Assembly (NCBI RefSeq): GCF_001281265.1
Contig: NZ_JXDB01000009.1
Span: 62,001-126,000, forward strand
DNA: 64,000 nt
From: Apilactobacillus kunkeei DSM 12361 = ATCC 700308
Lineage (GTDB): Bacteria; Bacillota; Bacilli; Lactobacillales; Lactobacillaceae
Direction of reading: 5' to 3'
Positions 56,761 through 64,000 of this stretch are shown here, one piece after another. A program made the position numbers and the translations under genes. Position 1 is the stretch's first letter. Every line of letters begins with the position of its first letter. Below the pieces are notes generated by a model that worked only from the letters and a program-made list of their open reading frames with translations, made no database searches and was not told where the DNA came from.

Positions 56761-57807
56761 CTATCCTTGTTTAGTATTTTTAAAGTGTTCTTGACGCTTT
56801 ACGATGTCAGCTGGTGGAGTCACTTTAGGAGCTCTATCATCTAACAACCATGTTGCCGCGTAGTGAGTGTCAGAAACTTTAAAGAATGGTGGTTGTTCAA
56901 TTGTGTCAATCTTTAATGCATACTTATTTCTAGCAGCAAATGCATCCCCTACTGGTGGTTCCAATAGGTCTGGAGGAGTACCTGGGATTGATGGTAATAC
57001 ATCTTCGTCGGTATCCAAAGTAGGCATTGAACCTAATAATCCCCAAGTGTATGGGTGCTTTGGATTGTAGAAAATTTCATCAACAGTTCCGTATTCAACG
57101 ATTTTACCCGCATACATAACTGCAACACGATCAGCCATTCCTGCAACTACCCCTAAATCATGGGTAATGAAGATGATTGAAGTGTTAATCTTAGTTTGTA
57201 ATTCCTTCATTAATTCCAGAATCTTAGCTTGGATGGTAACGTCCAACGCAGTGGTTGGTTCATCAGCGATTAAGATTTCTGGGTAGTTTACTAACGCAAT
57301 CGCAATCACGATTCTTTGTCTCATCCCACCAGAGAATTGGTATGGGTAGTCATTGATTCGTTCTTCGGCATTAGTAATACCTACAAGTTTCAACATTTCC
57401 AAGGCTTTAGCCATTGCTTTTTCTTTGGATAAACCTTGGTGAATCATTAGTGGTTCAGCAACTTGACGACCAATCTTCATAGTTGGGTCCAATGAAGTCA
57501 TTGGATCTTGGAAGATTTCAGCAATCTTGCTACCACGTAATTTACTTAATTCTTTTTCATCTAGTTTTAAAATGTCTTGGCCATCGAATTCGATGCTTCC
57601 ATCGACAACATCAGCGTTGGCTGCGTTCAAACCCATAATGCTTCGAGTAGTTACTGATTTACCAGAACCTGATTCCCCAACGATTGCTAGGGTTTCACCC
57701 TTCTTTAAATCAAAACTAATGTCACGAATGGCTTGAACAGTACCCGCGTAAGTTTTGAAATTAATTGATAAATTTCTAACTTCTAGGATGTTTTCCTTGT
57801 TTTCCAT
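56761..57807 (-). CDS. oppD: Oligopeptide ABC transporter ATP-binding protein OppD
   Basis: Second ATPase of the peptide importer. The ATG at 57807, six bases after AGGTG, gives 348 residues with Walker A GESGSGKSVT, FQDPMTSLDPTMKIG, the FSGGMRQRIVIAIAL signature and the long C-terminal region of the OppD type; I see no complete iron-sulfur cysteine cluster. It starts nine bases after oppC and precedes oppF. Confidence 0.96.
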   Translation of the reverse strand: MENKENILEVRNLSINFKTYAGTVQAIRDISFDLKKGETLAIVGESGSGKSVTTRSIMGLNAANADVVDGSIEFDGQDILKLDEKELSKLRGSKIAEIFQDPMTSLDPTMKIGRQVAEPLMIHQGLSKEKAMAKALEMLKLVGITNAEERINDYPYQFSGGMRQRIVIAIALVNYPEILIADEPTTALDVTIQAKILELMKELQTKINTSIIFITHDLGVVAGMADRVAVMYAGKIVEYGTVDEIFYNPKHPYTWGLLGSMPTLDTDEDVLPSIPGTPPDLLEPPVGDAFAARNKYALKIDTIEQPPFFKVSDTHYAATWLLDDRAPKVTPPADIVKRQEHFKNTKQG

Positions 57808-57816
57808 TCTTGTCAC

Positions 57817-58836
57817 CTACTCTCTTGATTTAGGGTCAAATGCATCTCTTAGACCATCACCTAAAATGTTGAATGCAATCATTAATAATGAAAGAACGAT
57901 TGCTGGAACCCACATTTGATATGGTAAGAATTGGAATGACTTTTGACCGTTACTAATCAAAGTACCTAATGAAGCTGCTGGAGCTGGAACCCCAATTCCG
58001 ATAAATGATAGGAATGCTTCGAAGAAGATAGCACTTGGAATAGTGAACATAGTATTAATAATGATCACTGAAGTTAAGTTTGGTAATAAGTGCTTGAAAG
58101 CAATCTTAAATGAACTTTCACCCAGCGAACGTGCAGCTAGCACGAATTCTTGACTCTTTAGTTCAAGTGTTTGAGCACGAACTAAACGAGCCATGTTGAT
58201 CCAACTGGTAAATGCAATCGCGATGATGATTGCAGGAATACCTGGTTTTAATACCAATAGTAGAAGAATCATCACAACTAGGTTAGGAATTGATAGTAGG
58301 ATTTCAATGACACGTTGCATGAAAGTATCAACTTTTCCACCAATCCAACCTGAGATAATTCCGTAAGCAACCCCGATAGTCAAATCGAAGAAAGTTGCAA
58401 CAACGGCGATTAATAGTGAAATTCTAGTACCGAATAATGTTCTTGCGAACAAGTCACGACCTAAGTAGTCACTACCTAACCAGAAGTAATGGTTAGCAGC
58501 AGCACCAGTATAGGCGTTAACACGTGCTCCACCTTGCACTAAAGTTCCATTAAATCCAGGAATGTCAATTCCAGGAATACGTGGTGGTAAGTTGTTTAAG
58601 TTTGGATGAGTTGAAATGCTGCTGAATGCAGGAATCAATGCTGATCCAAATGATACGACAAATAAGAAAATCAAAATGTATAGTGAAATCATTGCCGCTT
58701 TGTTTTTCTTTAGACGACGCCATGAATCCTTCACAAAAGTAAGAGAAGGAGCCGCAATTTTTTCATTATCTAAATGTGCACCATCTGATAATGGTTCAAA
58801 GGCGTCTTTTGGTAGTTGTTTTGCTTTATCTGCCAT
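57817..58836 (-). CDS. oppC: Oligopeptide ABC transporter permease OppC
   Basis: One of the two channel-forming subunits. The 339-residue protein has a basic cytoplasmic N-terminus, one membrane segment followed by a periplasmic-side loop and five further segments, and the EAA loop AARSLGESSFKIAFKHLLPN (about residue 230) that couples to the ATPases. It begins one base before oppB's stop, so the two are coupled. Confidence 0.95.
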   Translation of the reverse strand: MADKAKQLPKDAFEPLSDGAHLDNEKIAAPSLTFVKDSWRRLKKNKAAMISLYILIFLFVVSFGSALIPAFSSISTHPNLNNLPPRIPGIDIPGFNGTLVQGGARVNAYTGAAANHYFWLGSDYLGRDLFARTLFGTRISLLIAVVATFFDLTIGVAYGIISGWIGGKVDTFMQRVIEILLSIPNLVVMILLLLVLKPGIPAIIIAIAFTSWINMARLVRAQTLELKSQEFVLAARSLGESSFKIAFKHLLPNLTSVIIINTMFTIPSAIFFEAFLSFIGIGVPAPAASLGTLISNGQKSFQFLPYQMWVPAIVLSLLMIAFNILGDGLRDAFDPKSRE

Positions 58837-58837
58837 T

Positions 58838-59767
58838 TTATTCTCTTCCCCCTGCTACTCTGATTCTTGGATCGATTATTCCGTATACGATGTCGGTGAT
58901 TAATAATACGACACATAATAGGAAACAATACATAACTGTAAGTCCCATGATTGTTGGGTAATCGTTTGTTAACACTGAGTTAACGAATTGTTCACCAATA
59001 CCTGGAATTGCGAAAATGTTTTCAACAACTAGCGATCCAGTCATGATGTTTACGGCCAATGGACCGATGATTGTTACCAATGGGATTAAACTATTTCTTA
59101 GAGCATGGTGGTAAATAATACCGAATTTGCTTAGTCCCTTGGCTCTTGCTAGTTCAATGTAGTCTGAACTTAAAACGTCAACCATTTCAGTACGTACGAA
59201 ACGTGCCGATTCGGCTAATGGCATTGCTGCCAATGCTAATGTTGGAAGAATTGTGTATGCAAATCCACTCCAACCGGCGATTGGTAGTAATCCCCACTTC
59301 AAAGCAATTACGTATTGTAGTAATACTGAGAAGACGAATGATGGAATTGAAATTCCTAGAATTGAGATGATAGTAGTTGAAGTATCAACCCAAGTACTCT
59401 TCTTGATTGCCCCGATAGCACCAACAATGATACCAGCGATAACACCGACAACCATTGCTTGAGCACCCAATAGAAGTGATGGTCCCATACGACTTGAGAT
59501 TAGGTATGAAACTGGTTGATCACTGAATTGGAATGATGTTCCAAAGTTACCGTGAACAGCGTTCACTAGGTAACTAATATATTGTTGCCAAACTGGTTTA
59601 TCCAAGCCGTATTGTTTTAACACCATATAACGTTCGGCTGGGGAAAGTTTGGCTTCGTTAGTCAACGGTGTTCCTGGCATTAACTTCATTAAGAAGAACG
59701 TCACAGTCACAACTATGAATAACGTTAATAACAAGTAAAAAACTCGTTTTGCTAAAAACTTAACCAT
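58838..59767 (-). CDS. oppB: Oligopeptide ABC transporter permease OppB
   Basis: The other channel subunit. The ATG at 59767, nine bases after GAGG, gives 309 residues with six membrane segments and the EAA loop RAKGLSKFGIIYHHALRN (about residue 217). A 115-base gap separates it from oppA, containing a perfect stem-loop that may cap or slow transcription between the two. Confidence 0.95.
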   Translation of the reverse strand: MVKFLAKRVFYLLLTLFIVVTVTFFLMKLMPGTPLTNEAKLSPAERYMVLKQYGLDKPVWQQYISYLVNAVHGNFGTSFQFSDQPVSYLISSRMGPSLLLGAQAMVVGVIAGIIVGAIGAIKKSTWVDTSTTIISILGISIPSFVFSVLLQYVIALKWGLLPIAGWSGFAYTILPTLALAAMPLAESARFVRTEMVDVLSSDYIELARAKGLSKFGIIYHHALRNSLIPLVTIIGPLAVNIMTGSLVVENIFAIPGIGEQFVNSVLTNDYPTIMGLTVMYCFLLCVVLLITDIVYGIIDPRIRVAGGRE

Positions 59768-59813
59768 ATTTTTTATCCTCACAATCTTTCGGGAAAATGC
59801 CCCTTTATGTACG

Positions 59814-59865
59814 GAAGAGTTTTAGATTCGACTATATCCATTATAGTAGTTATCTAAAACTCTTC
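59814..59865 (-). repeat. Perfect 14-bp stem-loop between oppA and oppB
   Basis: Arms 59814-59827 and 59852-59865 are perfectly complementary; the loop itself can form a second 6-bp stem (59831-59836 with 59842-59847), giving a tall hairpin. It is not followed by a U-run on the minus strand, so it is not a simple terminator; it could stabilise oppA mRNA at its 3' end or reduce transcription of oppBCDF. Confidence 0.7.
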
Positions 59866-59896
59866 TCAATGAAAAAACTTAATTTAATTTAACTTT

Positions 59897-61522
59897 TTAC
59901 TTTTTTGAAATTGTAGCATCTCTAAAGTCGGTTGATAATCCTGTAGGGAAGAATTGTACTCCACTTACACGTGGTTTAATTACATTTGGTTGAACCTTAT
60001 GGTATAGAGGAATTACGCCTTGATCATTCATTAGGATTTTTTCAGCGTTTACAAGGTCATCCCAACGTTTTGCAACATTGTTTGAATCTGAACCCTCGGC
60101 ATTTTTAACCAATTCATCGTATTTTGCATTGCTCCACTTACCGTTGTTGTATGAACCATCAGAAGTGAGTAATGACATAAATGAAATTGGGTCAGGGAAG
60201 TCTGCGTACCAACCACTAACTACCATATCGAATTGACCATTTTGTGAACGACTTAATCTAGTTTTATAAGGAACATTTAGAGAAGAAACTTTTAGACCAG
60301 GTAGGTTAGCAAATGCAGTTTGTAGGTATTCTGTTGTGCTCTTACCTTGTGGTGTGTCATCAGCTAATAATGTAAAGTTAATTGATTTCTTACCAACTTC
60401 CTTTAACCCCTTAGCCCATAGTTTTTTAGCTTCGGATACATTATAAGAAACACCAGTTTTAGTCCCAGCTGCTTTTGTAAAATCAACACCCTTGTATTGT
60501 GACATACCAGGAGAAACAAGTCCTTGAGCAGAAGTAGAACCGTCACCCAAAGTATCTTTAGTGAATTGATCTCTATCTATTACAAGTGATAGAGCTTTTC
60601 TAATGTTAGCGTTCTTAAAGTATGAATCCGCCTTTTCATTCATTTCTAGATAGAATGTACTTGCCTGCTTTACGTTATGTAATTCAGAACTTGATTTGTA
60701 CTTACCAACTTGTTGTTGACCAACTAATGTAGTTTCGTCAAGTTGACCAGTTTCATATTGGTTTAATGCAGTGTTAGCATCTTTTTGAACACTGAATTTA
60801 ATACCAGCAACCTTAACCTTGCTTGCATTGTAGTAGTCCTTGTTCTTAACCAAAGTCCAAGTATCGTTTGTACCATTCCAACCTTCAACCTTGAATGGTC
60901 CATTGTACAACATCGCTTTACTGTTTGTGGCATAAGCAGAACCATATTTTTCAACGGTCGCTTTATCTTGAGGGTAGCAAGCCGCCATCGCAACGATGTA
61001 CTTGAAGTATGATTGAGGTCTATTAAGTGTAACTACAAGTTTGTAGTCACCTTCAGCTTTAACACCTAATGATGAGACTGGTGCCTTTCCTGCTGAAATT
61101 TCTGTTGCATTCTTAACATGATCTAATAAGTATGAATATTGTGAAGCAGTCTTAGGATTTACAGTACGTTGCCAACCATAGACAAAGTCTTTGGCAGTTA
61201 CGGGCTTACCATTACTCCACTTTGAATGACGTAAGTTGAATGTATATGTTTTACCGTCTTTTGATACCTTGTAACTTTCAGCAACACCTGGCTTAATAGT
61301 ATTATTAGGTCCATTTAATAATAAACCTTCGTTACTATTACCAACCATTACCATGCTTTCACTATCTGTTAATTTTGAAGCATCTAATGTATTTAATCCA
61401 GCTGATTCTTGCCAATTAATATACTTACTTGTGGATTCCTTTGAAGAATTACCACAAGCCGCTAGTAGGAATGCTGATGCAGCACCAACAACCCCTAGCT
61501 TTACTACGGATTTCATTTTCAT
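59897..61522 (-). CDS. oppA: Oligopeptide-binding lipoprotein OppA
   Basis: Extracellular lipoprotein that captures peptides for the Opp importer. Starting at ATG 61522 (eight bases after GGGGG) gives 541 residues with a lipoprotein signal ending LLAACGNSS (Cys about 22), so it is anchored to the outer face of the membrane. The mature protein has the SBP_bac_5 fold with HSKWSNGKPVTAKDFVYGW and other conserved segments. Two other ATGs (61528, 61516) could also serve. It is separated from the permease genes by a stem-loop, consistent with higher OppA than channel levels. Confidence 0.94.
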   Translation of the reverse strand: MKMKSVVKLGVVGAASAFLLAACGNSSKESTSKYINWQESAGLNTLDASKLTDSESMVMVGNSNEGLLLNGPNNTIKPGVAESYKVSKDGKTYTFNLRHSKWSNGKPVTAKDFVYGWQRTVNPKTASQYSYLLDHVKNATEISAGKAPVSSLGVKAEGDYKLVVTLNRPQSYFKYIVAMAACYPQDKATVEKYGSAYATNSKAMLYNGPFKVEGWNGTNDTWTLVKNKDYYNASKVKVAGIKFSVQKDANTALNQYETGQLDETTLVGQQQVGKYKSSSELHNVKQASTFYLEMNEKADSYFKNANIRKALSLVIDRDQFTKDTLGDGSTSAQGLVSPGMSQYKGVDFTKAAGTKTGVSYNVSEAKKLWAKGLKEVGKKSINFTLLADDTPQGKSTTEYLQTAFANLPGLKVSSLNVPYKTRLSRSQNGQFDMVVSGWYADFPDPISFMSLLTSDGSYNNGKWSNAKYDELVKNAEGSDSNNVAKRWDDLVNAEKILMNDQGVIPLYHKVQPNVIKPRVSGVQFFPTGLSTDFRDATISKK

Positions 61523-61577
61523 TTCCATTACCCCCAATTTCCTTACTAAAAAGTTTTTGTTTAAAAGGATTGTGAAA

Positions 61578-61607
61578 ATAATACCACCAATCTATTATAA
61601 AGCGCAA
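61578..61607 (-). promoter_or_regulatory. Candidate promoter of oppA
   Basis: Minus-strand -35 TTGCGC (61602-61607), 18-base spacer, -10 TATTAT (61578-61583) with extended TGG, about 55 bases before oppA. Tandem direct repeats lie immediately upstream. The rest of the 300-base gap (61635-61800) is AT-rich with a short palindrome near 61696-61708. Confidence 0.6.
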
Positions 61608-61612
61608 TACTT

Positions 61613-61634
61613 TTTCTAATTTATTTCTAATTTA
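61613..61634. repeat. Tandem 11-bp direct repeats upstream of oppA
   Basis: TTTCTAATTTA occurs twice in perfect tandem (61613-61623 and 61624-61634), one DNA turn apart, starting five bases upstream of the oppA -35. Such spacing suits a regulator binding on one face of the helix. A 13-base palindrome (61696-61708) lies further upstream. Confidence 0.65.
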
Positions 61635-61803
61635 GTTGAATATTTGTATCTTAAAAAGTAAAGAAAACGTTAATTTATCAGACCATTTAGATACATTAGA
61701 TAATCTAATTATTATAAAAGATATGCTCATAATTATATTAAAACTCTCTAATTTTTATTAGACTTTCTCTTTTTTATAACCATTCTTATTAATGATACGT
61801 AAA

Positions 61804-61812
61804 TGGTATAAT
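61804..61812 (+). promoter_or_regulatory. Candidate promoter of hflX
   Basis: An extended -10 TGGTATAAT (61804-61812) lies 28 bases before the hflX TTG start; a -35-like TTCTTA sits about 18 bases upstream. Confidence 0.55.
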
Positions 61813-61839
61813 GGATAAAAATAACAAGGAGGTATTCAT

Positions 61840-63111
61840 TTGGATACAGAACAACAAACTGCCGTTATCATCGGTTTAAACCTAGACAATGAGCAATTCG
61901 AGTACTCAATGACTGAATTAGCTGCCCTAGCTGAAGCTAATAACCTAGAAGTTGTGGCTCGTCTGGTTCAAAAGCTAGATCATCCCGATAAAGCCACATA
62001 CTTCGGTAAAGGTAAAGTTGAAGAACTAAAGATGACCGTATTGGATAAAGACGCTGACATGGTCATTGTTAACGATGAACTATCACCTAGCCAAATCAGA
62101 AACTTAGAAAAACAAACTGAAACAAAAATCATCGACCGTACAGGTCTAATTTTAGAAATCTTTGCCAACCGTGCCAGAACTCACGAAGCCAAACTTCAAG
62201 TTCAATTGGCCAAGTTGCAATACCAACTACCTCGTTTGCACACCAGTGCTAGTCAACGACTAGATCAACAAACTGGTAGCGGGGGTGGTGGGTTCACCAA
62301 CCGTGGTTCCGGTGAATCTCAACTGGAATTAAACCGTCGTGTGATTGAAAAGGATATTTCTCACATTAAACAAGAACTAAAGGATATCCAAAAATCAGAC
62401 TTAACCCAAAGAAAGCAACGTGATGGAAAAAACATCCCTACTGTTGCCTTAGTTGGATACACCAATGCCGGTAAGTCAACCATCATGAACCAACTGGTTA
62501 ACCGCTACGGTGAAAACCAAGAAAAACAAGTCATGGTTAAAAACATGTTGTTTGCTACCTTGGATACCAGCGTTAGAAAACTAATTTTCGATGACAACAA
62601 AACTATGTTGTTATCTGACACCGTTGGCTTCGTAAGTAAGTTACCTCACCAATTGGTGAAGGCCTTCCGTTCTACTTTGGCCGAAGCTGCTAATGCGGAT
62701 CTATTGGTCCAAGTAGTCGACGAAGCCGATGAAAATAAGGAACTAATGATGAAGACCACCGAACAAACATTGAAGGAAATCGGGGTCGAAAATATCCCAA
62801 TGATTACCGTCTTCAATAAGGCCGACATCCTAGACGAACCTCGTCCCCAACGTGCTGGTGATAACCTAATCATGGCAGCACTTGAAGAAGACTCCATTGA
62901 TGAATTGATTCAAATCATTAGAGAAAATAGTTACAAGGATTACGTCACCGAAGAATTTTTAATTCCGTTTGATAAAGGTGACATCGTCAACTACCTAAAT
63001 ACTAAGGCCAACGTGCTTTCAACCGAATATGTTGCCGAAGGAACCAAGATTAAAGCAGAACTAACGGCAGTTGACAGTGAACGATTTAAACAATATCTTA
63101 TTAATAACTAA
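61840..63111 (+). CDS. hflX: GTPase HflX
   Basis: Ribosome-associated GTPase that rescues stalled ribosomes under stress and can split subunits. Starting at TTG (61840) after AAGGAGG gives 423 residues. The N-terminal HflX domain (to about 190) includes the coiled-coil arm and GGGGFTNRGSGES, followed by the GTPase with GYTNAGKST (about 205), DTVGF and NKAD. AzlC follows after a 25-base gap on the same strand. Confidence 0.95.
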   Translation: MDTEQQTAVIIGLNLDNEQFEYSMTELAALAEANNLEVVARLVQKLDHPDKATYFGKGKVEELKMTVLDKDADMVIVNDELSPSQIRNLEKQTETKIIDRTGLILEIFANRARTHEAKLQVQLAKLQYQLPRLHTSASQRLDQQTGSGGGGFTNRGSGESQLELNRRVIEKDISHIKQELKDIQKSDLTQRKQRDGKNIPTVALVGYTNAGKSTIMNQLVNRYGENQEKQVMVKNMLFATLDTSVRKLIFDDNKTMLLSDTVGFVSKLPHQLVKAFRSTLAEAANADLLVQVVDEADENKELMMKTTEQTLKEIGVENIPMITVFNKADILDEPRPQRAGDNLIMAALEEDSIDELIQIIRENSYKDYVTEEFLIPFDKGDIVNYLNTKANVLSTEYVAEGTKIKAELTAVDSERFKQYLINN

Positions 63112-63136
63112 TTTTTTTCTAAGGATGTGATGAGAT

Positions 63137-63844
63137 ATCGACAATCAACTAACTGCAAGGTCAGCAATTAAAGAAAGTATCCCCACCATGTTTGGATACA
63201 TTGGAATTGGATTAGCCTTTGGAATTATCGGGAAATCCCTTGGCTTTAGCCCCTGGCTAGTCGCCATCTTATCATTGACTGTTTATGCTGGATCAGCACA
63301 ATTTATTTTGGTATCAATGATGGCTTTGCATAATCCAATCTTTTCGATTGTGCTAGCAATTTTTCTGGTAAACTCCAGAATGATTCTAATGAGTATCACC
63401 ACCGCTCCATATTTCAAAAATGATTCGATGTTAAAGAATATTTTAATTGGTTCTTTTTTAACCGATGAGAGTTTTGCGTTGGGTATGAATAAAGTTAACT
63501 ACACAGATAATCAGTTAACGTTTACCTGGTTCAATACCGCTAACATCGTCTCTTATCTAACCTGGGCTGGTGCCTCGTTTGTCGGCGCAGTTGCCGGTAG
63601 TTTTATCCATAATCCATACGCAATTGGATTAGACTTTGCCCTTGTTGCAATGTTTATCGGATTATTATATCTACAAGTGATTGCCAAAAACGGTATGCCA
63701 TTGAAATTAAAGCTACTGATGATTTTAATCACCTTAATCATGGTATTTATTGGATTAATCTTTATTCCAAGAAACCTATTAATCCTACTAGTAACACTAA
63801 TTACTTGTCTGATTGGAGTGATTATCAAACATGTCTTCTTTTAA
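63137..63844 (+). CDS. azlC: Branched-chain amino acid exporter subunit AzlC (apparent AUC start)
   Basis: AzlC forms, with AzlD, an exporter of branched-chain amino acids or their analogues. In-frame reading upstream of the first ATG (63188) gives DNQLTARSAIKESIPT, an N-terminus I recall from AzlC relatives, preceded by ATC (63137). An AAGGATGTGA ribosome binding site (nine of ten bases as AAGGAGGTGA) ends six bases before that ATC, whereas ATG 63188 has no such site. I therefore place the start at ATC, which is rare; an ATG-to-ATC change or sequencing error is possible. About 235 residues with about six membrane segments. Overlaps azlD by 14 bases. Confidence 0.85.
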   Translation: MDNQLTARSAIKESIPTMFGYIGIGLAFGIIGKSLGFSPWLVAILSLTVYAGSAQFILVSMMALHNPIFSIVLAIFLVNSRMILMSITTAPYFKNDSMLKNILIGSFLTDESFALGMNKVNYTDNQLTFTWFNTANIVSYLTWAGASFVGAVAGSFIHNPYAIGLDFALVAMFIGLLYLQVIAKNGMPLKLKLLMILITLIMVFIGLIFIPRNLLILLVTLITCLIGVIIKHVFF

Positions 63845-64000
63845 TTTCACGCTATTAACCATCATTGGATGTACCTTAGTAACATGGCTTTCACGTGTAT
63901 TGCCATTCATCCTGTTAAAGAAATTTAAACTATCAAAAACTGTTGAAGAGTTTTTAAGTTTTGTCCCCATCGTGATCATGGCAACGTTATGGTTCTCACA
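63831..64000 (+). CDS. azlD: Branched-chain amino acid exporter subunit AzlD (start only)
   Basis: The window ends inside this gene. The visible 56 residues start MSSFNFTLLTIIGCTLVTWL and continue into a hydrophobic segment, matching the small membrane partner of AzlC. The 14-base overlap with azlC implies a coupled pair. Identity rests on the pairing and membrane pattern. Confidence 0.8.
   Translation, partial: MSSFNFTLLTIIGCTLVTWLSRVLPFILLKKFKLSKTVEEFLSFVPIVIMATLWFS

Noticed and set aside
1-64000. CRISPR arrays, insertion sequences, rRNA genes, prophage or defence islands
   Set aside because: No regularly spaced repeats, transposase-like or phage-like proteins, or rRNA segments were seen anywhere in the window.

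Overview
The window is a contiguous piece of a low-GC Firmicutes chromosome, almost certainly from the family Lactobacillaceae. The evidence is the ecfA-rplQ-rpoA...rpsJ gene order, a ctsR-clpC pair without mcsA/mcsB, the rpoBC/prepilin-peptidase/rpsL-rpsG-fusA arrangement, strong AAGGAGG-type ribosome binding sites, many UUG starts, and RNA elements typical of lactic acid bacteria (an L17 downstream element, a lysine riboswitch, a serS T-box). The AT-rich composition and protein sequences would fit the Apilactobacillus/Fructilactobacillus side of the family, but I cannot fix the genus from sequence alone.

Layout. Bases 1-18,000 are the translation core, all on the minus strand: the start of ecfA1 (cut by the window edge), then, read against transcription, rplQ, rpoA, rpsK, rpsM, rpmJ, infA, adk, secY, rplO, rpmD, rpsE, rplR, rplF, rpsH, rpsZ, rplE, rplX, rplN, rpsQ, rpmC, rplP, rpsC, rplV, rpsS, rplB, rplW, rplD, rplC, rpsJ (the S10-spc-alpha superoperon), followed by the str operon fusA-rpsG-rpsL. 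A plus-strand prepilin peptidase sits between rpsL and rpoC. rpoC-rpoB and clpC-ctsR follow to 29.4 kb. Next come eight minus-strand tRNA genes (29.5-30.2 kb) and serS behind a T-box.

From 32 to 64 kb is an ordinary mix of housekeeping and transport genes in short operons on both strands: a deoxynucleoside kinase; a LysP-type permease under a lysine riboswitch; two GNAT acetyltransferases; a PAP2 phosphatase; a TauE/SafE plus DUF1634 pair; a two-part ThrE exporter; a DtxR-family metal regulator; a CDF metal exporter; an RluD-like pseudouridine synthase with a DUF1003 protein; an alpha-carbonic anhydrase; a flavoprotein fumarate-reductase-like enzyme and AdhP; a three-gene cluster of uncharacterised exported proteins; guaA; coaA; HelD helicase; a phosphoglycerate-mutase-family protein; the oppABCDF oligopeptide importer; hflX; and azlC plus the start of azlD.

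How it works together. The first half supplies ribosomes, RNA polymerase, the SecY channel and protein quality control. The intergenic spaces show several places where transcription can be tuned: consensus promoters before rpsJ, rpsL, rpoB, ctsR and the tRNAs; hairpin-plus-U-run elements inside the rpoB leader, between rpsG and fusA, and between rplQ and ecfA1; and a CtsR operator at ctsR-clpC. The second half is directed at taking up peptides and amino acids (Opp, LysP), exporting excess amino acids (ThrE, AzlCD), metal homeostasis, redox balance (AdhP, fumarate-reductase-like flavoprotein) and nucleotide salvage, as expected of an auxotrophic fermentative lactic acid bacterium.

I saw no rRNA, CRISPR array, insertion sequence, prophage or defence system. 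The less usual items are regulatory or small: attenuator-like elements, a tRNA-Thr with an A34 anticodon, an apparent AUC start in azlC, tandem 11-bp repeats upstream of oppA, and unrecognised small or exported proteins.
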